Shown: positions 7,519-14,573 of the stretch, one piece after another
Layout of the letters: every line of letters begins with the position of its first letter
Numbering within the stretch: position 1 is the stretch's first letter
NCBI GenBank assembly: GCA_964555935.1
Contig: CAZKUN010000181.1
Span: forward strand, 1 to 18,895
DNA: 18,895 nucleotides
Direction of reading: 5' to 3'
From: CAZKUN01 sp964555935
GTDB taxonomy: Bacteria > Armatimonadota > Zipacnadia > Zipacnadales > VGFC01
Notes under the pieces: model-generated
Told to the model about the DNA's origin: nothing
The model's database searches: none
What the model saw: the letters and a program-made list of their open reading frames with translations, nothing else
Made by a program: the position numbers and the translations under genes

Positions 7519-8498
7519 ACGAAGTCGCCATCCTCGATACGGCGCGGCGGACATTCGATATAGAGAGTTGCGCGATTGCCGAGCTGTCGAAGCGCGTCGG
7601 CGATGAGTTTGTTGGGGCCACTCGCTTGCTCGTGGATCTTGTGGGGCATGTCGTCATCAGCGGCGTGGGCAAGTCCGGCGCCATCGGCCGGAAGATCGGT
7701 GGCACTCTCGCCAGTACCGGCACGCCCGCCGTGTTCATGCACGCCGTCGATGCCGTCCATGGCGACCTTGGGATCGTGGGGCCTGACGATGTGGCGATGC
7801 TGCTCTCAAACAGCGGCGAGACATCCGAACTGCTCTATCTCCTGCCTGTCCTCAAGCGCCGCGGGACGTCGATCATCGCCATCGTGGGCAATACTTCTTC
7901 GACTCTCGCCGCGCAGGCGAACGTCGTGCTCGACGCGACCGTGTGCGAGGAGGCGTGTCCGCTGGGGCTCGCGCCGACGGCCAGCACGTCCGCCCAACTC
8001 GCGATGGGCGATGCGCTTGCGATGGCCGCCATGGCCGCGCGCGGTTACCAGCCCGACGACTACGCCGAACACCATCCGGCGGGCTCGCTCGGGCGCCGGG
8101 TCCTGCTCCGCGTTGAGGACATCATGCACCAGGGCGAGGACAACCCGACGCTCGGGCTAGACACCACCGTGCTAGACGCCGTGCTGCTCATGACGCGCGC
8201 CTCGGTTCGGGGCGTGGTGAGTATCGTCGACACGTCGGGCAAGCTGAAGGGGCTCTTCACTGACGGCGATTTCCGCATGCTCATGCAGCGCGAACCTGAT
8301 CGCAATGAGGTAATGCAGCGGCCGATAACGCAAGTCATGACGCTGCGGCCGACGACGGTCGCCCCCGACTGCGCGGCGGCTGAGGCCGTGCGGATCATGC
8401 AAGAGCGCGAGTTCGACAATCTCGCTGTGATCGATGAGAGTGGCACCGCCATTGGCGTGGTTGATATCCAGGACATCATCCGCGCCGGCGTCGTCTGA
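7506..8498 (+). CDS. kdsD: Arabinose-5-phosphate isomerase (SIS and tandem CBS domains)
   Basis: 330 residues, the usual length. It interconverts ribulose 5-phosphate and arabinose 5-phosphate, feeding KdsA. The N-terminal SIS domain (about 30-190) has GVGKSG (53-58), the HAVDAVHGDLG segment (79-89), SNSGET (101-106), EEACPLGLAPTAST (148-161) and the HPAGSLG end (190-196). Two CBS domains follow (about 205-265 and 273-330), with VEDIM and ITQVM at their starts. The ATG at 7506 has GGAGG at 7491-7495 and lies within the end of kdsA. Its place behind kdsB and kdsA favours KdsD over a sugar-alcohol paralogue such as GutQ. No kdsC phosphatase gene follows, unlike the arrangement in many proteobacteria. 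Confidence 0.95.
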   Translation: MSDLNEVAILDTARRTFDIESCAIAELSKRVGDEFVGATRLLVDLVGHVVISGVGKSGAIGRKIGGTLASTGTPAVFMHAVDAVHGDLGIVGPDDVAMLLSNSGETSELLYLLPVLKRRGTSIIAIVGNTSSTLAAQANVVLDATVCEEACPLGLAPTASTSAQLAMGDALAMAAMAARGYQPDDYAEHHPAGSLGRRVLLRVEDIMHQGEDNPTLGLDTTVLDAVLLMTRASVRGVVSIVDTSGKLKGLFTDGDFRMLMQREPDRNEVMQRPITQVMTLRPTTVAPDCAAAEAVRIMQEREFDNLAVIDESGTAIGVVDIQDIIRAGVV

Positions 8499-8515
8499 TT
8501 TCTCGCCGCCAGAAT

Positions 8516-8521
8516 GGGGGA
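8516..8521 (+). promoter_or_regulatory. Possible ribosome-binding site for a GTG start at 8529
   Basis: GGGGGA lies 7 bases before an in-frame GTG at 8529. If this is the true site, the protein starts at 8529, directly on the basic residue preceding the signal-peptide core, rather than at ATG 8514, which has no upstream purine-rich motif. Confidence 0.4.
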
Positions 8522-8528
8522 CTGCCCC

Positions 8529-10007
8529 GTGAGATCGGCCGCGGCTCTACTTGCCCTCACCGCGACGACCGTTTCTCCGTGCCGGGCGCAAGCGCTCGAG
8601 CATGGCTTCCGCTATGACCCGATTGAGTGGCTGAGGACGAGCAGCGATCTCGATGCCGTCAGGCTTCGGACGCTCATTCTCCAAGATCCGCTCGCCGGTG
8701 ATTCGGCTGTTCTCGATGCCGAGATCGCCAAGATCCTCGCAGAGCAGCAACCTGACGGTCACATCGGCGCGCCGAACGTCGAGAACCCCATCGCCGAGAC
8801 CGGCGGCGAGCTTTGGCGTCTGCTCGGGCTGGGTTGCCCCACCGACCGGCTCGAACTCCAGGCGGCGGCCGGTCGGGTCTGCCTGGATCTGGCCGATGCC
8901 GACTCCGACGACATCGGCTTCTACACTCTCGCCGCCCTCTGCCAGGCCGACAAGCACGACGATCCGGCCGTCCGACGGCTCGTGCTGGAGCAGCGGGGGT
9001 GGTTGGTCGACTATGATGCCGCCAACGCCTTCGGTCCCGGCGTCGCGCGCACCCCGAACGTCAAGCTCATGCGGATGTGGTACTGTCGCGACGTGGGGGG
9101 ACTCGAGGAAGCCCTCGAGCAATGGCTCAAGTGGATCGAGGAGCGCCTCGAACCTACGATCTGTGGTAGGGATGTCGGGCTGTTCCTGCTCTGGGATGCG
9201 TTCGAGATCTTCGGCGAGGTCGAGCATCCGGTCGCCGAGCGCGTAGCGCCCAAGCTCGTGCCAATCGTCCTGCGGCATCAACAACCGGACGGCACTTGGG
9301 GCGGCCGGTTCAGTTACCTCGTCTACCGTTTCCTCATCAAGCACGACCTGCTAGACACGTTAACGGACCTGCCACCCCTGCCGCCGGACTGGGAGGTTGT
9401 CCGCGACGTTCCGGTTCCTTGCGAGGAGCCCTTCAGCATCGGCTGGGATGGCGAGTTTCTCTGGGTCCAGGACAAGAAGGCGCACTCAGCGATTGCCGTC
9501 TCGCCCGATGATGGCGGCATCGAGCGCACGGTGCTATTGCCTGGGGAGCCGGACGGCGCGGTACTCGGAATCTGGGACGGTTGCCTGGCGTTGGCGGTCA
9601 GCGATCCGGTCAGGAAACTGTACAAGGTCGATGCGGTGTCGGGTGAGGTGCTGCTCGAAGTTCCGTTCAGGCCCGGCAACGTGCTTGGGGTCGCCCAGCT
9701 CGGTGACAAGGTCGTTCTCGCCGACCACTGGGACGGTCACATGTGGGAGACGCCGAGCGATCAGCCCGGCGAATGGACGCCATGGCGGAGTGCTGCGGGC
9801 ATGCCGAATTTCCTCTCGGCGTTCGGCGACGAGTTGTGGGTCAGCGATGGCCTCTGCCCACTCATCATCAAGACGAACCGCGCTGGCGATCTGCTCGACT
9901 GGGGTGAGAAGCCCTTCGGCTGGGGCGGCATCGCGTGGACGGGCGAGGATCTCTGGGCGCTTGACCGCGAGGGCGGGCGCGTCTGCGTGATCGAGAAGAC
10001 GTGGTAG
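8529..10007 (+). CDS. Secreted protein with alpha/alpha-toroid-like and beta-propeller-like halves, function unknown
   Basis: 492 residues from GTG 8529 (497 from ATG 8514). A short signal peptide (RSAAALLALTATTVSPCRA, probable cleavage near CRA/QA) predicts export; there is no lipobox. The first half (to about residue 280) is helical and contains two QQPDG-x2-G motifs (at about 73 and 251 from the GTG start), the kind of turn seen in terpenoid cyclase/prenyltransferase-like toroids. The second half (about 295-492) has repeated short motifs such as SIGWDGEFLWVQD, GVAQLGDKVVLAD and GIAWTGEDLWALD, resembling blades of a glutamine-cyclotransferase- or SMP-30-like propeller. No catalytic residues can be assigned. 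It sits 30 bp after kdsD and 89 bp before a secreted glycosidase. I do not know a named family; the fold calls are by eye. Confidence 0.75.
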   Translation: MRSAAALLALTATTVSPCRAQALEHGFRYDPIEWLRTSSDLDAVRLRTLILQDPLAGDSAVLDAEIAKILAEQQPDGHIGAPNVENPIAETGGELWRLLGLGCPTDRLELQAAAGRVCLDLADADSDDIGFYTLAALCQADKHDDPAVRRLVLEQRGWLVDYDAANAFGPGVARTPNVKLMRMWYCRDVGGLEEALEQWLKWIEERLEPTICGRDVGLFLLWDAFEIFGEVEHPVAERVAPKLVPIVLRHQQPDGTWGGRFSYLVYRFLIKHDLLDTLTDLPPLPPDWEVVRDVPVPCEEPFSIGWDGEFLWVQDKKAHSAIAVSPDDGGIERTVLLPGEPDGAVLGIWDGCLALAVSDPVRKLYKVDAVSGEVLLEVPFRPGNVLGVAQLGDKVVLADHWDGHMWETPSDQPGEWTPWRSAAGMPNFLSAFGDELWVSDGLCPLIIKTNRAGDLLDWGEKPFGWGGIAWTGEDLWALDREGGRVCVIEKTW

Positions 10008-10096
10008 CGCGTGCTCCACGAGGCCTTAGCCCCTCCGACGACCAACCACCCAGCACCCAAGCGCCAACTCGTTTCCGGACCATGGAGCACCTCGCC
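10008..10096 (+). other. Intergenic stretch before the GH127 gene
   Basis: 89 bp between the toroid/propeller protein and the chosen GH127 start. The GH127 frame is open through it back to a GTG at 10001, but the resulting leader is proline- and serine-rich, precedes the signal peptide and does not look like a real N-terminus. I see no hairpin or clear promoter in it. Confidence 0.5.
10084..10087 (+). promoter_or_regulatory. Ribosome-binding site of the GH127 gene
   Basis: GGAG, 9 bases before ATG 10097. This start puts the hydrophobic signal-peptide core a few residues from the N-terminus; the alternative ATG at 10082 overlaps this motif. Confidence 0.5.
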
Positions 10097-12847
10097 ATGC
10101 CACCGACATCGCTGCTCATCCTGGGGGCACTCATGTTGACCTCGCCCAGACCCTCATCCGCCGACCTGCAGCTCGAGACGCCTTCAGACCTTCGCGTGAC
10201 CTGTGACGGTCCTCTCGGCGCGCGCGTTGAGGCGAACATCGACCACTGGCTCTTGCCTGCCATTGACGCGAACCCGGGCATCCTTGAGATGATGCGTGTG
10301 CGCGACCGCGAGCCCGTCCCGCAACTCGTCCCGTGGGCGGGGGAGTTCATCGGCAAGTACCTCATCTCCGCCATCCAGGCCTGCCGGATGACCGAGCGGC
10401 CCGAGCTTCGGGCCCACGTTCAGGCGACCATCGCCGAACTCATCAGCACGCAAGCCGAAGACGGCTACCTCGGGCCGTTTCGCGAGGACGAACGTCTCCT
10501 CGGCAACTGGGATCTGTGGGGCCATTACCACGTCATGCTCGCGCTGGCGATGTGGCATGAGGATTCGGGCGATGAGGCCTCGCTGAACGCCGCGATCCGC
10601 GCGGCGGACCTGATCTGCGAGACCTATCTCGACACCGACCGCAGGCCGCTCGATGCCGGCTCGGATGAGATGAACCTATCGGTCATCCACGTCCTTGGGA
10701 TCCTGCATCGCAAGACCGGTGACGATCGCTACTTGGAGCAGATGCGCGAGATCGAGGCGGACTTCGAATCGGCTGGCGATTACTTCCGCCAGGGCCTCGC
10801 GGGCGTGGATTTCCATCGGACTCCCAGGCCGAGGTGGGAGAGCCTCCACGCCATTCAGGGATTGCTTGAGTTGTATCGCATCACGGGTGATGAGGCTTAC
10901 GCCGAGGCGTATCGCAATATCTGGACCAGCATTGTCCAGCACGACCGCCATCCCACTGGCGGGTTCTCAACCGGCGAACGGGCCGTCGGCCATCCGTATG
11001 CCGAGGGCGCGATTGAGACGTGTTGCACCACCGCGTGGATGGCGTTGACGGTCGACATGCTGCGCCTCACGGGCGACTCGCGCGCGGCCGACGAGATTGA
11101 GCTGGCGCTCCTCAACAGCGTCATGGGGTCGCAACACCCATCGGGTCGGTGGTGGACGTACGACACGCCGGTGAATGGCGCGCGCCCCGCGTCCGCGCAC
11201 ACTATCGTCTTCCAGTCGCGCGTCGGGACGCCTGAACTGAACTGTTGCTCGGTCAACGCGCCTCGCGGGATCGGCATGCTGTCTGAGTGGGCGGTCATGA
11301 CGGATGAATCGGGCGCATCACTCAGCTATTACGGGCCCTGCCGGCTCGGGTTCTCCTTGAGCGATGGGACGCGCGTGGTGATCGAGCAGGAGACGACGTA
11401 CCCGGCCGGCGGCGATGTCGCGCTGACGCTGCGGCTGGCGGAGCCGACGACGTCTGATTTGCGGCTGCGCATCCCGGGTTGGTCTGTCGACACCGAGGTC
11501 TCGGTCAATGGCGAGCCGGTCGACGGAGTCGACGCCGGTACGTTCCTGAGCCTCAACCGCGAGTGGCGTGATGGCGATACTGTCAGCCTCAGCTTCGACA
11601 TGACGCCTCGGTACTGGGCGGGGGAGTTGGGGCGATCCGGTCGCGCGGCGATCTACTCGGGCCCGGTTCTGCTGACCTTCGATCAGAAGTACAACTCGAT
11701 GGATACTCACGAGATTCCCGCCATCGATGCGAGCGCCATCGACCTCGCGCCGACGACCGTTGAGGCGCGCTTCCAGCCCATCGTGGCGAAGACGATTCGC
11801 GCCGCCGACGGGACGGAACTGGTGCTGGTCGACTTCGCATCCGCCGGCGCTCACGGGACGCATTACGCGGCATGGTTACCGGCGGTCAACGCGGCTCCGG
11901 CTCCAGCGTGGCTCACGGCGCCGCGCGAGGGTCAGGCGGTGGCGGCGGGCCCCGTGCGGTTCGAGTGGACGGGCCACGGCAGCGGCCGGGCGCAAGGTCG
12001 GACGTTCGCCCTTGCTATCGCGCGAGATTCGTCATTCGGCGACATCGTTCACGAAGTGGATGACCTCACGTGGCCGCGCTACGTGTTCGAGGATGGGCTG
12101 GCCGAGGGCGGGCCGTACTCCTGGCGCGTTACGGCTCGGAATGATCACGGCAACTCGGAGAGCTTCTGGGGTGCGTCGAGTTTCATGGCGGACGCATCGC
12201 TTGAGAACACCGTCGTCGTGGCATCCACCTATCAACTCGGCGAGCGAGGCCTGATGCTCGCATCGCTGCTCAACGGGAATGGCGATCCGACCATCGGCTC
12301 GATTGAGAGCGTGGTGGGCCTGGAGCCCGCTGAGGATCGCCATCGTCAGGCCGGTGGCGCGGTCTACCTCAGCGGTGAGAACTGTGGCGTCAAGTACGCC
12401 CTCCCGTATTTCCCCGAGCGCGATTGCACGTTCCACGCGTGGGTCTGTCCGGAGGGCTTGCCGGCGGATCGCAACCAGCAGGTCTTCTCGGCGTGGGCCG
12501 CGGGGATGGACGACCCGCTGCGCGTCTGCCTGAGGGGCGACCAGGTCCTCACGCGGATTGAGGCGGGCCAATCGTCTGACACCGAGGGCGTGTCGGTAGC
12601 GAACGGCGAGTGGGTGCACGTGGCGGCGGTGAAGGAGGGTCCTCAGCTGCGGCTCTATGTCAACGGCGAGCTGCGGAGCGAGGTCGGGTGCCTTGAGTGG
12701 TCAACGACTGCCGCTCTGAACGTGGCGGTGGGCGCGAACCCGAACTACCATGGCAACGAGTGCTTCATCGGCCGCATCGATGACTTTGGATTCCACGCCG
12801 AAGCTCTGTCGTCGGATGAGATCGCGGCGATCTTCCGCGGTGAATAG
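10097..12847 (+). CDS. Secreted GH127-family (DUF1680) glycosidase with FN3-like and LamG-like tail domains
   Basis: 916 residues. A signal peptide (core LLILGALML, likely cleavage after SSA near 22) predicts export. The body (about 30-600) resembles the beta-L-arabinofuranosidase family GH127/DUF1680: an (alpha/alpha)6-like helical half with QAEDGYLGPF (119-128), then beta-strands including LRLRIPGWSVDTEVSVNGEP. In the known family a zinc site of Glu plus three Cys includes the nucleophile Cys; here E307-T-C309 and C383-C384 fit those positions, and E294 in GER may be the acid/base. After the catalytic part come an FN3-like domain (about 601-700, with YSWRVTARNDHG) and a LamG/concanavalin-like domain (about 750-912, with WVHVAAVKEG and LYVNGE). 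Substrate is unknown; L-arabinofuranosides or related plant or algal glycans are plausible by family. A hairpin follows the stop. Confidence 0.85.
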   Translation: MPPTSLLILGALMLTSPRPSSADLQLETPSDLRVTCDGPLGARVEANIDHWLLPAIDANPGILEMMRVRDREPVPQLVPWAGEFIGKYLISAIQACRMTERPELRAHVQATIAELISTQAEDGYLGPFREDERLLGNWDLWGHYHVMLALAMWHEDSGDEASLNAAIRAADLICETYLDTDRRPLDAGSDEMNLSVIHVLGILHRKTGDDRYLEQMREIEADFESAGDYFRQGLAGVDFHRTPRPRWESLHAIQGLLELYRITGDEAYAEAYRNIWTSIVQHDRHPTGGFSTGERAVGHPYAEGAIETCCTTAWMALTVDMLRLTGDSRAADEIELALLNSVMGSQHPSGRWWTYDTPVNGARPASAHTIVFQSRVGTPELNCCSVNAPRGIGMLSEWAVMTDESGASLSYYGPCRLGFSLSDGTRVVIEQETTYPAGGDVALTLRLAEPTTSDLRLRIPGWSVDTEVSVNGEPVDGVDAGTFLSLNREWRDGDTVSLSFDMTPRYWAGELGRSGRAAIYSGPVLLTFDQKYNSMDTHEIPAIDASAIDLAPTTVEARFQPIVAKTIRAADGTELVLVDFASAGAHGTHYAAWLPAVNAAPAPAWLTAPREGQAVAAGPVRFEWTGHGSGRAQGRTFALAIARDSSFGDIVHEVDDLTWPRYVFEDGLAEGGPYSWRVTARNDHGNSESFWGASSFMADASLENTVVVASTYQLGERGLMLASLLNGNGDPTIGSIESVVGLEPAEDRHRQAGGAVYLSGENCGVKYALPYFPERDCTFHAWVCPEGLPADRNQQVFSAWAAGMDDPLRVCLRGDQVLTRIEAGQSSDTEGVSVANGEWVHVAAVKEGPQLRLYVNGELRSEVGCLEWSTTAALNVAVGANPNYHGNECFIGRIDDFGFHAEALSSDEIAAIFRGE

Positions 12848-12862
12848 CCTTCAGACACGCAA

Positions 12863-12888
12863 AGGGACGGGCCAGTAGGCCCGTCCCT
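12863..12888. terminator. Bidirectional hairpin between convergent operons
   Basis: A perfect 11-bp stem (AGGGACGGGCC pairing with GGCCCGTCCCT) closes an AGTA tetraloop, 15 bp after the + strand GH127 stop and 28 bp after the - strand TPP-enzyme stop. There is no long T tract on either side (only TTT on the - strand), so it is not a textbook intrinsic terminator, but stem strength and placement between convergent genes support a shared transcript end. Confidence 0.75.
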
Positions 12889-12916
12889 CGTGCTCCTGTT
12901 CAGGGATGCAGCGCCG

Positions 12917-14554
12917 TCAGTCAGACGGTCCGAGCGTGCAAATCGGCACGTGGATGATGGTCGGCACGTCGCGCTCGGCGAAGCCCGCCTCGATCGCGCT
13001 CGGCAGATTGGCCGGGTCCGCAACGCGCACGCCCTTGGCTCCAAACCCCTCCGCGACCTTGGCGAAGTCGATCGGGCCCAGTTCACACGCGACGGGCGGC
13101 TGGCCCGACCTCCGGGCGCCGCTGACGACGATCCCCCAGGCCGAATCGTCGGCGATGATCGCCACATACGGCAGCTTCTGGCGCGCCGCCGCCTCGATCT
13201 CCGCGATGGTGAATGTGGATGAACCGTCGCCCGAGAGCAGCAGGATCTTCTCGTCCGGGTAGAGCGCGCTGACACCGTTCGCGCCCGGGAATCCCCAGCC
13301 GACCACCGCGCTGCGACCGCACGTCAGCCAACGCGCCGGGTAGCGATCGCACATCGCCATGTGAACCCACTGGCCGATGTTGCCACCGTCCACCAGTAGG
13401 AACGTGTCGTCATCAATCGTCTGGCGGATGCCATTGATGATGTGCTGGCCGGTGCATGGCGGGCACGTCGGGCAGGCGTCCGCCGCCCATTTCGCGATGA
13501 ACGCGGCATGTCGCCCGGTAGCCTCGGCTAGCCAGTCCGCAGTGCCCGCGTGTCCGTCCGTGGCGAGCGCCTCGATGAGTTGTGAGAGCACGTTCTTTGG
13601 GTCCCCGAGCACGGCGAGGTCCGGACGGCAACCTTGCGTCAGCTCCTGTGGATCGACGCTGACGCGGATGATCTTGGCGTCCGCGCCGATGCTCGGCGGC
13701 TCCAGGTAGCCAAGTCGATAGTCGACTTGCGTGCCGAGCACGATGACTAGGTCTGAATCCGGGAGGATTCTCGCGCCGCCGCTCGCGGCCCCGACGACGC
13801 CAACGAACTCGGGAATTCGATTCTCAATCGCGCCGCGTTCCCAGATCGGCACGGTCACCGGAGCCTTCATCGCTGCCGCGAGGGCCTCGACCTCGGCCGA
13901 TGCGCCCGCGTAGAAGCACCCGCTCCCGGCGACGATCACTGGCCGGTCGGCGGCGGCGATCAGCTTCACAGCCTCCGCGACCGTCTCGGCATCGGCCTGG
14001 CCGCCACTTCTCACCACCGCAGTCTTTGGCCGCGCGTGGGGGAGGTCCAGATTGCCCACCTCGGCGTTCAGGACATCCACGGGAATGGTCAGGTGGACGG
14101 GTCCCGGGCGTCCGCTGATGGCTGTATCGATCGCGGCCTCGACATCGAGCGACATGCGGTCGGCCCGCGCGACGAGTTCGGAGTGCTTGCACAGCGGGCG
14201 AGCGAGGCCGACGGTGTCCATGTCCTGGAAGTTGCCGCGCCCGTAGGTCGCCGAATCGCTCGCCCCGGTTACGAGGAGCATCGGCGAGCCGTCGTACCAG
14301 GCGTTGCTCACGCCCGTCAGCGCGTTGAGGTGGGCCACGCCGGTTGAGACCAAGACCACGCCGAGTCTGCCCGTGAGCCTCCCGGCGGTGTCGGCGGCGT
14401 ATGCCGCTGACTGCTCGTTGCGGAAGTCGATGACCGGCATCTTGCCCCGGTGAGCGGCCTGCAGCAGGGGGTCGAGACCATTGCCGCAGAGCGTGTAGAT
14501 GCAGGGGATGTCGCGGTCTTTGAGTTCTTTGACGAAGATATCGGCTGCGTTCAT
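12917..14554 (-). CDS. Thiamine-diphosphate-dependent enzyme, acetolactate synthase/benzoylformate decarboxylase-like
   Basis: 545 residues with the three-domain layout of the ThDP enzyme superfamily. The PYR-domain catalytic Glu is E47 (RNEQSAAYAAD), followed by GNFQDMD (107-113) and a KH pair (123-124) as in acetolactate synthases. The central domain has VDYRLGY (277-283). The PP-domain motif begins at GDG (442-444) and ends in ADDSAWG (468-474), where most relatives have NN or ND. Unusual is CPTCPPC (361-367), a C-x2-C-x2-C cluster at the start of the PP domain. Such enzymes cleave or ligate bonds next to a keto group; the substrate cannot be read from sequence, and no small regulatory subunit (ilvH/ilvN) is adjacent, arguing against a housekeeping IlvB role. 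ATG 14554 is chosen because GGAGGG lies 7 bases upstream; it follows the URO-D-like gene by 19 bp. Confidence 0.88.
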   Translation of the reverse strand: MNAADIFVKELKDRDIPCIYTLCGNGLDPLLQAAHRGKMPVIDFRNEQSAAYAADTAGRLTGRLGVVLVSTGVAHLNALTGVSNAWYDGSPMLLVTGASDSATYGRGNFQDMDTVGLARPLCKHSELVARADRMSLDVEAAIDTAISGRPGPVHLTIPVDVLNAEVGNLDLPHARPKTAVVRSGGQADAETVAEAVKLIAAADRPVIVAGSGCFYAGASAEVEALAAAMKAPVTVPIWERGAIENRIPEFVGVVGAASGGARILPDSDLVIVLGTQVDYRLGYLEPPSIGADAKIIRVSVDPQELTQGCRPDLAVLGDPKNVLSQLIEALATDGHAGTADWLAEATGRHAAFIAKWAADACPTCPPCTGQHIINGIRQTIDDDTFLLVDGGNIGQWVHMAMCDRYPARWLTCGRSAVVGWGFPGANGVSALYPDEKILLLSGDGSSTFTIAEIEAAARQKLPYVAIIADDSAWGIVVSGARRSGQPPVACELGPIDFAKVAEGFGAKGVRVADPANLPSAIEAGFAERDVPTIIHVPICTLGPSD

Positions 14555-14561
14555 CGAAGGG

Positions 14562-14567
14562 CCCTCC
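14562..14567 (-). promoter_or_regulatory. Ribosome-binding site of the TPP-enzyme gene
   Basis: GGAGGG on the - strand, 7 bases before the ATG at 14554. It rules against the longer in-frame start at 14587, which would run into the preceding gene's 3' end. An 8-bp palindrome (AGGGCCCT) overlaps it. Confidence 0.7.
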
Positions 14568-14573
14568 GAAGGG

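Noticed and set aside
8547..9344. 265-codon - strand frame opposite the toroid/propeller gene
   Set aside because: The + strand frame has a signal peptide, repeated motifs and operon spacing; the antisense frame has none.
12917..14554. Housekeeping acetolactate synthase (ilvB)
   Set aside because: No adjacent ilvN/ilvH or ilvC, a DD variant of the cofactor motif, and an operon with catabolic-type enzymes.
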